NCBI RefSeq assembly: GCF_005870025.1
Contig: NZ_VATA01000064.1
Coordinates: 1-34,727 of the forward strand
Length of the DNA: 34,727 nucleotides
Reading direction: 5' to 3'
DNA from: Poseidonocella sp. HB161398
GTDB lineage: Bacteria; Pseudomonadota; Alphaproteobacteria; Rhodobacterales; Rhodobacteraceae
The notes under the pieces were generated by a model that saw only the letters and a program-made list of their open reading frames with translations, made no database searches and was not told the origin of the DNA. The translations under genes were made by a program, and so were the position numbers. Below, piece by piece: positions 15,313 through 25,265 of the stretch (positions within the stretch are counted from its first letter, which is position 1; the number at the start of each line of letters is the position of its first letter).

Positions 15313-16716
15313 GTGAGCACAGAGGCGCGGCCCGGGCTCGCGCTGCCGGCGCTGACCGCGCTGGTCGTGGGCTCGATGGTCGGGGCGGGGATCTTCTCCC
15401 TGCCCCAGGCCTTCGGGCGGGTGACAGGCGGGCTCGGCGCGCTGATCGCCTGGGCGATCGCGGGGGGCGGCATGCTGATGCTGGCCTTCGTCTTCCAGAG
15501 CCTCTCCCGGCGGCGGCCCGGGCTCGATGCCGGCGTCTTCGCCTATGCCAAGGCAGGGTTCGGCGACTATCCGGGCTTCCTCTCGGCGCTCGGCTACTGG
15601 ACGGTCTGCTGCCTCGGCAACGTCTCCTACTGGATCCTCGTCTGCTCCACGCTGGGCGGCGTCGTCCCGGTGCTCGGCGACGGCGGCACAGCGGCGGCAA
15701 TCGCGGTCTCCTCGGCCGGCGTCTGGCTCGTCCATGCGCTGATCCTGCGGGGCGTGCGCGGCGCGGCCGTGGTCAACACCATTGTCACCGTCGCCAAGAT
15801 CATCCCCATCCTCGTCTTCCTCGCGCTCGCGGCGCTGGCCTTCGACGCCGATCTCTTCGCCGAGAATTTCGACGGCGGCCCCGCGCTGGAGGCAGCCGGT
15901 CTGGCCGCGCAGGTGCGCGGGACCATGCTGGTCACCGTCTTCGTCTTCGTCGGCATCGAGGGGGCCAGCGTCTATTCGCGCTATGCCCGGCGGCGCCGCG
16001 ATGTCGGCCGCGCGACGCTGACCGGGTTCCTCGGCGTCCTCGCGCTGCTGGTGCTGGTGACGACCTTCTCCTACGGGATCCTGCCGCAGGAAGAGCTCGG
16101 CGGGCTGCGCAACCCGTCCATGGCGGGGGTCCTGCGGGCGGTGGCCGGGCCCTGGGGCGCCGGGTTCATCGGCGCCGGGCTGATCGTGTCGGTGCTGGGC
16201 GCCTATCTCTCCTGGTCGCTTCTGGCCGCCGAGGTGCTGTTCTCGGCCGCGCGCAACGGCGACATGCCGCGATTCCTCGAGGCCGAGAACGCCCGCGGGG
16301 TGCCTGCCGCCGCGCTCTGGATGACGAATGCGCTGATCCAGGGCTTCCTTCTCGTCAGCTACTTCGCGGAAGAGGCCTTCCGGCTGGCCGTCGACATGAC
16401 CTCGACCATGATCCTGCTGCCCTATGTCCTGGTCGCCGCCTATGCGCTGAAGATCGCGGGCGAGGGCAGCCTGGCCGACCGGGCCTGCGCGGTGATCGCG
16501 GTGGTCTACACCGTGGGCCTGGTCTATGCCGGCGGATCGGCCTTCCTGCTGCTGTCGCTCTGCATCTACGCGCCCGGGACGCTCCTTTACGTGCTGGCGC
16601 GGCGGGAGCGGCGGCTGCGCGTCTTCACCCGTCCCGAATGGCTGCTCTTCGCCCTGATCGGCCTCGGAGCCGCAGTCGCGGCCGCGGCGCTCGCCACCGG
16701 CCGGATCGTGCTCTGA
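15313..16716 (+). CDS. ArcD-type antiporter (APC family), second copy
   Basis: 467 residues, clearly paralogous to the gene at 12580: [51 protein letters not shown] and [20 protein letters not shown] line up with it almost without gaps. Start is GTG 15313, with AGGAC about 8 bases before; no ATG fits better. The 16-base gap after arcA suggests one transcript. The two antiporters may differ in exchange product, for example ornithine in one and citrulline in the other, or may form distinct import and export steps; that is inference. Differences are greatest in the C-terminal third. Confidence 0.92.
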   Translation: MSTEARPGLALPALTALVVGSMVGAGIFSLPQAFGRVTGGLGALIAWAIAGGGMLMLAFVFQSLSRRRPGLDAGVFAYAKAGFGDYPGFLSALGYWTVCCLGNVSYWILVCSTLGGVVPVLGDGGTAAAIAVSSAGVWLVHALILRGVRGAAVVNTIVTVAKIIPILVFLALAALAFDADLFAENFDGGPALEAAGLAAQVRGTMLVTVFVFVGIEGASVYSRYARRRRDVGRATLTGFLGVLALLVLVTTFSYGILPQEELGGLRNPSMAGVLRAVAGPWGAGFIGAGLIVSVLGAYLSWSLLAAEVLFSAARNGDMPRFLEAENARGVPAAALWMTNALIQGFLLVSYFAEEAFRLAVDMTSTMILLPYVLVAAYALKIAGEGSLADRACAVIAVVYTVGLVYAGGSAFLLLSLCIYAPGTLLYVLARRERRLRVFTRPEWLLFALIGLGAAVAAAALATGRIVL

Positions 16717-16796
16717 CAGGGCGGGACGCGCCCGGGCGCCGGCCGGGCAAGGTCGCCGCCTTCGCTCCTGCCGCATCCGGGACGGCAAAGCGCAAC

Positions 16797-16816
16797 GGCG
16801 CCCCCGAAGGGGTGCC
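16797..16816. terminator. Hairpin between the convergent arc and ABC operons
   Basis: GGCGCCCC-CGAA-GGGGTGCC forms an 8-bp stem (one G-T pair) with a CGAA tetraloop, placed 80 bases after the antiporter stop and 16 bases beyond the stop of the convergent ABC gene. It could serve both strands; no T tract is present. Confidence 0.5.
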
Positions 16817-16831
16817 GGAGAGCCGGGCGCG

Positions 16832-17800
16832 TCAGTTCGCCAGGGAGACCATGTCCGGGGCGACGCTTTGCAGCGCGGCGGGCGCCATGTAGGCGGCGAC
16901 ATCGTCCGGGCTCAGCGGCGCGCCGCGGACGACGCCCTGCCCGAGGATCCAGGCGGCCTCGGCGGCGATCAGCCCCGAGAGGCTGTCATCCAGCTTCAGC
17001 CCGAAATCCACGTCCTGCCACATCTCCTCCAGCGCGGCGACCGGCATCGCGCCCTGCATCGAGGCCGCCACCGCCTGCATCGCCGCCGCCGGGTCCGCCG
17101 CCAGATCGGCATCGGCCCTGGCCAGCGCGCCGAGGAAGGCCTTCAGCGTGGCGGCGCGCGCATCCGTCATCTCCGGCGTGGCGGCCAGGATGTAGTGCAC
17201 CTGGTAGCTGCCGCCGCGCAGCTCGGCATAGCCGTCCCCCAGCGTGCGCGCGGCCGCGGCATAGAAGCTGGGGAAGGCCGCGATTGCGTCGACATCGCCG
17301 CGGGCCACGGCCGGGACCAGATCCGGCGGCGCCGCCGAGACGATCTCTGCCTCGACGCCCGCGTCCTTCAGCAGCCCGTCGAGGAAGTAGTGAACATTGG
17401 TGCCGATCGTCGTGCCGATGCGGCGGCCGGCCAGATCGGCGGGGCTGTCGAGCGGCCCTGCCCCGGAATTGCCGATCACCCGCGAACCTGAATAGCGCGC
17501 CAGATCGCCGACGATGCGGAAATCCTGGCCCATCAGCGCGCCGGTCGCGGCGGGGAACTCGGCCATGAAGGCCACGTCCACCTGGCCGCCGAGCAGCGCC
17601 TCGAACCCTTCGCGGCCCGAGGCGAAGGAGACCAGCTGCACCTCCAGCCCGGCCGCGTCGAAATAGCCCTGCGCCAGCGCCAGATCGACCTGCGGCGTCT
17701 GCGGGTTGGGGCTCCAGGCAAAGACCATCTTCTCGGCATGGGCCAGGACCGGGGCGGCCGCGACCAGCGCGGCAAGGGCGAATTGCGTCATCTTCGTCAT
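16832..17800 (-). CDS. ABC importer binding protein, NMT1/SsuA-TauA type
   Basis: 322 residues. Residues 1-22 are a signal peptide (LAALVAAAPVLAHA-EK), so it is periplasmic. KMVFAWSPNPQTPQVDLALA and GYFDAAGLEVQLVSFASG are the standard start of nitrate/sulfonate/taurine/pyrimidine-precursor binding proteins; GGQVDVAFMAEFPAATG and RRIGTTIGTNVHYFLDGLL follow in order. It should bind a small anionic or aromatic compound. It is the last gene of the operon that starts with the arylsulfotransferase-like gene, a loose pointer to an organosulfur substrate. GGGAGAGAAAC precedes the ATG. Ligand unproven. Confidence 0.9.
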   Translation of the reverse strand: MTKMTQFALAALVAAAPVLAHAEKMVFAWSPNPQTPQVDLALAQGYFDAAGLEVQLVSFASGREGFEALLGGQVDVAFMAEFPAATGALMGQDFRIVGDLARYSGSRVIGNSGAGPLDSPADLAGRRIGTTIGTNVHYFLDGLLKDAGVEAEIVSAAPPDLVPAVARGDVDAIAAFPSFYAAAARTLGDGYAELRGGSYQVHYILAATPEMTDARAATLKAFLGALARADADLAADPAAAMQAVAASMQGAMPVAALEEMWQDVDFGLKLDDSLSGLIAAEAAWILGQGVVRGAPLSPDDVAAYMAPAALQSVAPDMVSLAN

Positions 17801-17836
17801 GTTTCTCTCCCGTCGGAATGTCGTGTCTTGTCGGTG

Positions 17837-18624
<788 letters not shown>

Positions 18625-18625
<1 letters not shown>

Positions 18626-19449
18626 CACGATTGCTCCCAGTGGACGAGGCGCTTGCCGATGCGGTGGACGGCCAGGTCGACGGCGGCGCCGAGCAGGCCG
18701 AGGATGATGAGCAGGGAGAACATCCGGTCGGTGCGGATGTACTGCCGCGCCTCCTGCAGGCGGTAGCCGATCCCCGAGGAGGCCCCCGAGAGCTCTGCCG
18801 CGACAAGGCTGAGGAAGGCCAGCGCCACGCCCAGGCGGAGCCCGGCGAAGATGTAGGGCGCCGCCGCCGGGACGATCACGGTCAGGAATTCGCGCAGCTT
18901 CGAGGCGCCGAGCGAGCGGGAGGCGCGCAGATAGGTCTCGGGGACGTATTCCATGCCGTGATGGGTGTTGAACCAGACGGTCAGGAAGACGGTGTAGGAG
19001 ATCACGAAGTACTTCGACCCCTCGCCGATGCCGAACCAGACGATGGCCACGGGGACCAGCGCGATGGCCGGGATCGGCCGCAGCACCGTCAGGAACGGGT
19101 TCAGCAGCATCCGGATCACCGGCACGCGCCCGGTCAGCAGCCCGAGCGACACGCCCAGCGACGCGCCGATGGCGAAGCCCACGGCCGCGCGGCTGAGCGA
19201 GACCGACAGGTCCTTCTGCAGCGTGCCCATCGACCACATCTCGGCGGTCGCGGCCCAGACCGACCAGGGCGCGGGAAAGATCGTCTCGGGGACGATCCCC
19301 GCCGCGCCGACCGCCGCCCAGAGGCCGAGGACGAAGGCGAAGGAGATCACCGGCCCGGCGAGCAGCGCCCGTCCGGCGGCGCGCCGCAGGCCGGCGGCAC
19401 CCGGAAGGCGGGCGCGCAGCCCGCCGGGGGGAGGACGGAGATCGGTCAC
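18625..19449 (-). CDS. ABC importer permease, TauC/SsuC/NrtB type
   Basis: 274 residues with about six membrane helices. The EAA-like ATPase-contact loop is RASRSLGASKLREFLTVIVP (about 182-201), and LRPIPAIALVPVAIVWFGIG is the hallmark of this permease family. The start is GTG 19449, whose GTGA overlaps the stop of the preceding gene; no ATG exists in a sensible place. It pairs with the ATPase that overlaps its 3' end. Placement between an arylsulfotransferase-like gene and the binding protein suggests a dedicated importer for that enzyme's substrate or product. Confidence 0.93.
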
Positions 19450-20582
19450 AGCCACGACACCTGCTCCTTCTGGTAGCGATGGGCGCGGAAGCACGAATTG
19501 TGGCTGCCGATGATGAAGCTGTTCAAGGGCGCCGGGTATTCGGCGAAATCCGGGATCACGTATTCCCAGACCAGCTCGCCCGCCCGCGTCACTTCGAAGA
19601 GCCGGCCATAGGCGCTTTCGCAGATCAGCGTGTTGCCGTTCCACAGCCGCTGGCAGGAGCCCATGTAGGGCGAGAAGAACGAGGCCGGCATCGGGTCGGC
19701 ATAGCTCCAGGTCACGCGGCCGTCCGGGGTGAATTCCAGCGCGCGGGAGAAGGGCGAGGTGGAGCCGGTGCGCAGGTTGCCGTTGTCGAAGACCAGGACC
19801 GACCCGTCCTCCATCTCCACCGGCGTGTGCTGCTGCGCGACCACGTCGGGGCCGACATGCCAGGCGACCTTGCCTGTCGCCTTCTCCACCGCGATCACGC
19901 CCGAAGTGGTGCGCAGGCTCATCAGGATCAGCCCGTCCTTCGTCTCGCTGAGCCCGTTGATCATCGGCCAGTGGCGGCGGTCGAAGATCGCGTGGACCGG
20001 GAAGTCGGCCGGGTCGAGATGCTCCCAGATGCGCCATTCCCAGACGGTCTCGCCCTTGCGGTTCACCTCGCGGACGATGTCGGACTGGATCACGCCGTCG
20101 GCGCCGTCCTTGCGCGGATCGCCCCCGGTGACGCGGGCGGCCTTTTCCGCAGGCAGCGGCGCGGCGACGGTATAGAGCAGGTTGCCGTTCGGCAGCCATT
20201 GCGCGTCATGGTGGTGGTGGATGTCCTCGTGGCGCCAGACGATCTCGCCCGCGGGCGTCGCCTCGTAGAAATCGCCGCCATGCCACAGGTCCCAGGCGGG
20301 ATAGAGCGCGGCCGAGGTCGCGTGGCTGCCGTTATAGCCGAGGTTGCCATTGGGCAGGAGCACCGCGTCGCGCCCCGCGCGCACCGGCATCTGCCAGCGA
20401 TGGGCCAGCCGCCCCTCGATGTCGATCAGGTCGACCTGCCCCTCGGCGCATTGCCCGGCATAGAGCGTGAAGCCCCCCGCCGAGCGCGCCGGATCATGGG
20501 CGGTCAGCCCGAGGCGGCGGCGGCGCAGGGTCACCTGCTCCGGCAGGGTTGCGGTCGGTCGTGTCAGGGTCATGGCAGTCAT
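19446..20582 (-). CDS. Arylsulfotransferase-like beta-propeller protein (ASST/PQQ-repeat type)
   Basis: 378 residues of repeated propeller blades: LLPNGNLGYN, GEIVWRHEDIHHHHDAQWLP (112-131), GETVWEWRIWEHL, GKVAWHVGPDVV, GRVTWSYADPMP, LWNGNTLICESAYGRLFEVT and GELVWEYVIP. The HHDAQWLPNGN and GNTLI...GRLFEV wording matches arylsulfotransferase-family proteins, which move sulfate between phenolic compounds. There is no signal peptide, unlike the periplasmic E. coli enzyme, so it is probably cytoplasmic. It could be a sulfotransferase, a lyase-like propeller or a sensor. It heads the operon with the ABC importer and faces a LacI regulator; AAAGGAGACGCC gives a good site before ATG 20582 (an ATG three codons on is possible). 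Confidence 0.8.
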   Translation of the reverse strand: MTAMTLTRPTATLPEQVTLRRRRLGLTAHDPARSAGGFTLYAGQCAEGQVDLIDIEGRLAHRWQMPVRAGRDAVLLPNGNLGYNGSHATSAALYPAWDLWHGGDFYEATPAGEIVWRHEDIHHHHDAQWLPNGNLLYTVAAPLPAEKAARVTGGDPRKDGADGVIQSDIVREVNRKGETVWEWRIWEHLDPADFPVHAIFDRRHWPMINGLSETKDGLILMSLRTTSGVIAVEKATGKVAWHVGPDVVAQQHTPVEMEDGSVLVFDNGNLRTGSTSPFSRALEFTPDGRVTWSYADPMPASFFSPYMGSCQRLWNGNTLICESAYGRLFEVTRAGELVWEYVIPDFAEYPAPLNSFIIGSHNSCFRAHRYQKEQVSWL

Positions 20583-20623
20583 GGCGTCTCCTTTCCGGGG
20601 TGTCCGGCCCTCGCGGCCGCTGG

Positions 20624-20641
20624 CTTTAAATCGTTTTAAAG
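20624..20641. promoter_or_regulatory. LacI-type operator, site 1
   Basis: CTTTAAA-TCGT-TTTAAAG is a perfect 7-4-7 palindrome with a central CG, the usual form of LacI-family operators. It lies 42 bases upstream of the arylsulfotransferase-like start. Confidence 0.82.
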
Positions 20642-20664
20642 ACTGTATGCGCTTGCCGAGGGCG

Positions 20665-20682
20665 CTTTAAAACGATTTACTG
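20665..20682. promoter_or_regulatory. LacI-type operator, site 2 (imperfect)
   Basis: CTTTAAA-ACGA-TTTACTG has one intact half-site and one degenerate half-site. The inner TTTAAAACGATTT is the reverse complement of the core of site 1. Centres are 41 bp apart, about four helical turns, which fits cooperative binding by a dimer pair. It is 68 bases before the LacI-type gene start. Confidence 0.7.
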
Positions 20683-20750
20683 GAGGCAGGCCGTCCGGGT
20701 TCGCCAACTGGCGCGAATTTGGGCGCATCGCAGGGCAGAATGGACAGAAG

Positions 20751-21806
20751 ATGGACGATACCGGGAAGACAGGGCCGGAAATCCGCATCCCGCACCGCGC
20801 CACGGTCAAGGATGTCGCGCGACTCGCCGGGGTTTCGCCGGGCACGGTGTCGAATGCGCTGAGCGGCAAGCGCCGGGTCGACGAGGCCAAGCGGGCGCGG
20901 ATCGAGGCCGCCATCGCCGAGCTCGGCTACATTCCCAACATCGCGGCGCGCGGCATCCGCACCGGGCGGGCGAACACGATCGCGCTCTTCTCGTCGATGC
21001 CCACCGCCGTCGCGGCCGGCCCCTCGAAGCTGGGCTTCATGATGGAGATCGCCGCCTCGGCCGCGCTGACCGCGCTGAACCGCAACGTGGCGCTGGTGCT
21101 GGTGCCGCCGATCGCCGATCCGGCAGAGGCGCTGCGGAATGTCTCCTTCGACGGCGCGCTGCTGGTGGAACCGGCCGAGGACGACCCGTTTCTCGGCCTG
21201 CTCTCCGCCCGGGCGATCCCGACCGTGGTGATCGGCGCCCCGCCGGGCGCGGAGCTGCCGCATGTCGAGCTGCATTACGAGGAGACCGCGCGCCTTCTCG
21301 TCCGCCACATGCTGGAGGCCGGCGCCCGCGCCTTCCCGCTGATGCTGGGCCAGAGCCGCAGGCAGTCCCATGCCGCCTTCGAGCGGGTCTACCTGGCGGA
21401 GATGGCCGCTGCGGGCCTGGCGCCGCGGGTGGTACGGGTCGGGGAAGACGGAGGCCAGGCGGCCGCGGCAGAGGCGATCCTGGCCGAGCTCTCGGCCCGT
21501 CCGGCGCTCGACGGCGTGCTCGTCCCCGTGGACGCGCTGGCCACCGGCGTGATGGAGGGGCTGCGCGCGGCCGGCCGGCGCGTGCCGCAGGACGTCCGCG
21601 TGGCGACCCGCTATGACGGCATCCGCGCCCGCACCGAGACCCCGCCGCTGACCGCCGTCGACCTGCATCTGGACCGGGTCTCCGAGATCGCGACCGAGGC
21701 GCTCCTCGACCTGATCGAGGGAGAGGCCCCGGCGCAGTTCCCAAGTCCCCCCGCGCCCGTCCTGCTGCCCCGCGCTTCCTCTGTCCCGGCAGCGGGGGAC
21801 GACTAG
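20751..21806 (+). CDS. LacI-family transcriptional regulator
   Basis: 351 residues. The N-terminal helix-turn-helix is TVKDVARLAGVSPGTVSNAL (18-37) followed by the hinge AELGYIPNIAARGIRTGR, which inserts in the minor groove at the operator's central CG. The rest is a periplasmic-binding-protein-like sensor (DGALLVEPAEDDPF, YDGIRARTETPPLTAVDLHL). It is divergent from the arylsulfotransferase/ABC operon, and both candidate operators lie between, so it likely represses that operon and itself until the imported ligand binds. The ribosome site (ACAGAAG) before ATG 20751 is weak. The sensor gives no ligand clue beyond this. Confidence 0.93.
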   Translation: MDDTGKTGPEIRIPHRATVKDVARLAGVSPGTVSNALSGKRRVDEAKRARIEAAIAELGYIPNIAARGIRTGRANTIALFSSMPTAVAAGPSKLGFMMEIAASAALTALNRNVALVLVPPIADPAEALRNVSFDGALLVEPAEDDPFLGLLSARAIPTVVIGAPPGAELPHVELHYEETARLLVRHMLEAGARAFPLMLGQSRRQSHAAFERVYLAEMAAAGLAPRVVRVGEDGGQAAAAEAILAELSARPALDGVLVPVDALATGVMEGLRAAGRRVPQDVRVATRYDGIRARTETPPLTAVDLHLDRVSEIATEALLDLIEGEAPAQFPSPPAPVLLPRASSVPAAGDD

Positions 21807-22630
21807 AGCCGGGCCTCAGGCCAGCCTTGACGCAAACCGGGGCCCGGACCCGCGGCATTCGCGGCCAAAACCGGTTTCACGGTCGCCCCGATCTCCGGCA
21901 CGCGGGGACTGGTCGTTGCTGCTGTAGCCGCCCCAGCATGGTGCCGGGCGCCCGTGCCGCAGGTCCAGCAGGTCCCGGACAACGGCATGGAGGCGGATCG
22001 CTCCGGAGCAGCGCCGAACCGCGAACCGGAGCAGCTCTCAGGCGGGGCTCTTCCCAGGCTATCCGGAAGAGGGGGCGCTCCCGGCCTCTCCGCCGGAAAC
22101 TGGCACCGATCCGGCGGCTCAAGCCGCAGACGCTGTCGCCGATCCCGCCAGAGGATCCCGGGACCGGGGGGCCCCGAACGTCATGGCGGGATGGGCCGAT
22201 GGAAGACGGCGGACCTCTATCCACGGCGGGCAGCGCCTCCGCTCCGGCAATGGCGGCGCCAGGAGCCAGGATTTTCGGATGCGTTCCCCGAGCGAGGAGA
22301 CCGGACCGCGATTGCGCTGCCAGAGAGGGGCCACCGAAAGACAGTACACGGCACGGCTGGGCCAACCGCCACCTCTTCTGCAGTCCCGGAACGGCAATCG
22401 GCAGGGAGCAAGGAACCACAGGGAGGAAGGCCCGACTCGGCTACCCGCAGCGCAGAGTCCCGGCCGCAGCCGGATCGGGCCAGCCTGCAGGATCCGGCGG
22501 CGGTCTGCGGATGGCCGGCCGCGGTACCCGCGCCCAGCGGCCGGGCAGGCGCGCGGGCCCGATCCGGCTGGCTGCGGGTCAAGGGCGCAGCGGCAGCCGG
22601 GTCGGGCCTTCCGACGGCTTTCATCCGCCG
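21807..22630. other. 0.8 kb GC-rich stretch without a supported gene
   Basis: It lies between two converging units: LacI (plus) and mod (minus). Stop-free runs overlap on both strands, with Arg/Pro/Gly-rich translations, no domain pattern and no ribosome site. I see no IS end or tRNA. A short hairpin sits at the mod end (22613-22632). It could be eroded coding DNA, but nothing recognisable is left. Confidence 0.5.
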
Positions 22631-22632
22631 TC
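22613..22632 (-). terminator. Weak hairpin overlapping the modD stop codon
   Basis: GACGGC (22613-22618) pairs with GCCGTC (22627-22632) around an 8-base loop. On the minus strand it spans the modD stop and could end the mod operon, but there is no T tract. Confidence 0.3.
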
Positions 22633-23467
22633 AGGCCGGATGGAGGGCGACCGAGATATCGGCCGGCTTGGCATAGTAGGGCGCCGAGGTGACCAGCAGA
22701 TCCGCGCCGCTGGCGGCATAGTCCCCGGCATTCCCGGCATTGATCCCGCCCGCAGCCGCCAGCGTGCCGGACCAGCCCGGCCGCAGCGCGCGGGCGGTTT
22801 CGGCGACCAGCGCAGGCGGGAATTTCTCCAGCTGGATCACCTCCGCCCCGGCCCGTGCCGCGGCCAGTGCCTCCTCGGGACCCGCCACCTCCGCCACGAT
22901 CCGCCGCTCGGGACAGGCCGCGCGCAGCGCCGCGAGCTGCGCCGAAAGCGCGTCCTCCCCGCCGAAGGCACGGTGCTCGGGGAAGAGCAGCACCGTGTCC
23001 GACAGCCCCGCCCGGTGGATCGCCGCGCCGCCCGCCGTGACCGCCTTCAACGAGAGCGCGCGGGTCAGGGGCGCGGGCTTGCGGGTGCAGGCCACCGGCA
23101 GGCCGGGCCGGACCGCGCCCGCCGCGGCGACGATCCCGGCCGCCGCCGTGGCAATGCCCGAGGTCCATTCGACCAGCACCTGCGCCACTTTCCAGCCCGC
23201 CAGGATCGCCGCCGCGCCGCCCTCGGCGTGCAGCACCTCCGTTCCGGCCGCCGCACGGGCGCCGCTGGGCAGGAGCGGCTGCGCCACCGCGCCGAGCAGC
23301 GCGAAGATCCGCGCCGCCTCCTCGCTGCAGCAGAGCGTCATGTCCCGGCGCGCGCGCATGCTCAGCACCGCCGGCCCGTCGAGCCCGAGGCTGCGCGTGG
23401 TCAGGTCGCCGAAGGGCAGGTCCTCGGCGATCAGCCGGGCCAGGGTCTCGTCGGGAATGTGGAACAT
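22631..23467 (-). CDS. modD: ModD, quinolinate phosphoribosyltransferase-like protein of the molybdate operon
   Basis: 278 residues, homologous to nicotinate-nucleotide pyrophosphorylase (NadC). EDLPFGDLTTRSLG at 15-28, CTRKPAPLTRALSLKAVTAG (where NadC has TRKTTPGLR), GGAAIHRAGLSDTVLLFPEH, EVAGPEEALAAARAGAEVIQ and AAGGINAGNAGDYAASGADL follow in the NadC order. ModD proteins occur in molybdate operons of purple bacteria; their reaction is not settled. It is the last gene of modEABCD, ten bases after modC, with GAGGAGGC before its ATG. It is unlikely to be the housekeeping NadC, because the quinolinate-site wording differs and the context is wholly molybdate-related. Confidence 0.88.
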   Translation of the reverse strand: MFHIPDETLARLIAEDLPFGDLTTRSLGLDGPAVLSMRARRDMTLCCSEEAARIFALLGAVAQPLLPSGARAAAGTEVLHAEGGAAAILAGWKVAQVLVEWTSGIATAAAGIVAAAGAVRPGLPVACTRKPAPLTRALSLKAVTAGGAAIHRAGLSDTVLLFPEHRAFGGEDALSAQLAALRAACPERRIVAEVAGPEEALAAARAGAEVIQLEKFPPALVAETARALRPGWSGTLAAAGGINAGNAGDYAASGADLLVTSAPYYAKPADISVALHPA

Positions 23468-23477
23468 CGCAGCCTCC

Positions 23478-24572
23478 TCAGCGCGGCAGGGTCAGCGGAT
23501 CGACCAGCGCGACCGCCTTGATCCGGGTGATGATCGTCTCGCCCGGGGTCAGCTGCAGCCGGTCCCAGGAGAGGCGCGAGATGCGGCTGAGGATGACGGC
23601 GCCCTCGCCGGCCGCGCCGAGCGCCAGGCGCACGGTCATCTGGTTGTCGCCGGCGGGCTCTCCGCCGAGGATGCGCGCGGGCAGCGCATTGAGGATGCTC
23701 GTGTCGTCGGGGGGCAGCCGCCCGAGGCTGACATCGCGCGCCGCGATCCGCAGCCGGCAGCGCCCGCCGGCTTCGCCGAGCGCGCCGGGCACCAGCATCC
23801 GCCCGCCCGGCACGTCGACCTCGCTCAGCCCGTAATGCGGCCCGTAGCAGCGGATCCGCCCGTCGAGCACCGCGCCCGGCTCGGGCCGGTGCAGGAGCGG
23901 CAGCGCGGGATCGGCCAGCATCCCCGCCAGCGGACCGGCGGCACGGACCCGCCCGGCCTCCATCAGCACCAGCGTGTCGGCCAGACGCTCCACCTCGGCC
24001 ATGTCGTGGCTGACATAGAGGACCGGGATCGACAGCCCGGCATGGAGCCGCTCCAGATAGGGCAGGATCTCGTCCTTGGAGATGCGGTCGAGCGCCGAGA
24101 GCGGCTCGTCCATCAAGAGGAGCTCGGGCTGCGACAGCAGCGCCCGGCCGATGGCGACGCGCTGGCGCTCGCCGCCCGAGAGCTGCGGCACCGGCCGGTC
24201 GAAGAGAGGCGCGATGCCGAGAAGCTCCACCACCTCGTCGAAGGCGATCGCGGGACCCCGGGCGCGGCTGCGGCGGCGGCCATAGCCGAGATTGCCGGCC
24301 ACCGAGAGATGCGGGAAGAGGCTCGCCTCCTGGAAGACATAGGCCAGCGGGCGGCGGTGGACGGGACGGAAGCGGCGGCCGGACTGCCAGAGCTCGCCAT
24401 TGACCCGCAGCTCGCCACCTTGCAGGCGCATCAGCCCCGCAATGCAGCGCAGCATCGTCGTCTTGCCGCAGCCCGAGGGGCCGAAGAGCGCCGTCACCCC
24501 CTGCCCCGGCGCGCGGAACCCGGCATCGAGGGCGAAGCGGCCGAGCCGGCCGGAGAAGCGGGCCTCGATCAT
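23478..24572 (-). CDS. modC: Molybdate ABC importer ATPase
   Basis: 364 residues: Walker [10 protein letters not shown] (31-39), Q-loop in [12 protein letters not shown], signature LSGGE (121-125), Walker B LLLMDEP (151-157), and a C-terminal Mop/TOBE domain from about residue 290 ([16 protein letters not shown] ... [16 protein letters not shown]) that binds molybdate and tunes transport. The length and the added domain are as expected for ModC. Its ATG at 24572 overlaps the modB stop (ATGA). The frame is open further upstream, but that is inside modB and not real protein. Confidence 0.97.
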   Translation of the reverse strand: MIEARFSGRLGRFALDAGFRAPGQGVTALFGPSGCGKTTMLRCIAGLMRLQGGELRVNGELWQSGRRFRPVHRRPLAYVFQEASLFPHLSVAGNLGYGRRRSRARGPAIAFDEVVELLGIAPLFDRPVPQLSGGERQRVAIGRALLSQPELLLMDEPLSALDRISKDEILPYLERLHAGLSIPVLYVSHDMAEVERLADTLVLMEAGRVRAAGPLAGMLADPALPLLHRPEPGAVLDGRIRCYGPHYGLSEVDVPGGRMLVPGALGEAGGRCRLRIAARDVSLGRLPPDDTSILNALPARILGGEPAGDNQMTVRLALGAAGEGAVILSRISRLSWDRLQLTPGETIITRIKAVALVDPLTLPR

Positions 24573-25237
24573 GGGCGGCCTCCGGCGAGGCGGCGCTCGA
24601 TCAGGGTCATGGCGAGGATGACGAGGAAGGAGAAGGCGAGCATGCCGCCGGCCAGCAGATGCGCCCTGGCCCAGTCGAGCGTCTCGACATAGTCGAAGAT
24701 CGTGATCGAGATCACCTTGGTCTGGCCGGGGATGGCGCCGCCGATCATCAGCACCACGCCGAATTCGCCGACGGTATGGGCGAAGCCCAGGATCGCCCCG
24801 GTCAGGATCCCGGGGCTCGCCAGAGGCAGTGCCACGGTGGCGAAGGCGTCGAGCGGATGGGCGCGCAGCGTCGCCGCCACCTCCATCGGCCGCGGCCCCA
24901 TCGCCTGGAAGGCGTTGCGGATCGGATTGACCACGAAGGGCAGCGAGTAGATGACCGAGCCGAGCAGCAGCCCCTCGAAGCTGAAGGCCAGCGAACGGCC
25001 GAGCAGCGCGGTCAGCGGGCTGTGCGGCCCCATCGCGATCAGCAGGTAGAAGCCCAGCACCGTGGGCGGCAGCACGATCGGCAGCGACACCAGGGTCGCC
25101 GCCACGTCGCGCAGGATCCCGCCGCCCTGCGACAGCCACCAGGCCAGCGGCGTGCCGATCAGCAGGAGCAGCACCGTCGTCGCCCCGGCCAGCCGGAGCG
25201 TCAGCAGGACCGTCTGCATCATGGTTTCGTCGAACAT
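24569..25237 (-). CDS. modB: Molybdate ABC importer permease
   Basis: 222 residues, about five membrane helices. [20 protein letters not shown] (about 51-70) and [12 protein letters not shown]-like ATPase contact ([20 protein letters not shown]), then [23 protein letters not shown] are diagnostic for ModB. The start ATG 25237 has AAAGGAGCCC before it; the longer open frame upstream runs into modA and is rejected. It passes molybdate from ModA to the cytosol, with ModC supplying ATP. Confidence 0.96.
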   Translation of the reverse strand: MFDETMMQTVLLTLRLAGATTVLLLLIGTPLAWWLSQGGGILRDVAATLVSLPIVLPPTVLGFYLLIAMGPHSPLTALLGRSLAFSFEGLLLGSVIYSLPFVVNPIRNAFQAMGPRPMEVAATLRAHPLDAFATVALPLASPGILTGAILGFAHTVGEFGVVLMIGGAIPGQTKVISITIFDYVETLDWARAHLLAGGMLAFSFLVILAMTLIERRLAGGRP

Positions 25238-25265
25238 GGCTGGGCTCCTTTCCTGCCGGGCCGGA

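Noticed and set aside
15271-16902. Minus-strand 543-codon frame opposite the second antiporter
   Set aside because: Antisense shadow with repeated low-complexity acidic and Gln-rich runs.
23478-25139. 553-residue fused reading of ModC
   Set aside because: The upstream part is modB read in the wrong frame; ATG 24572 overlaps the modB stop as expected.
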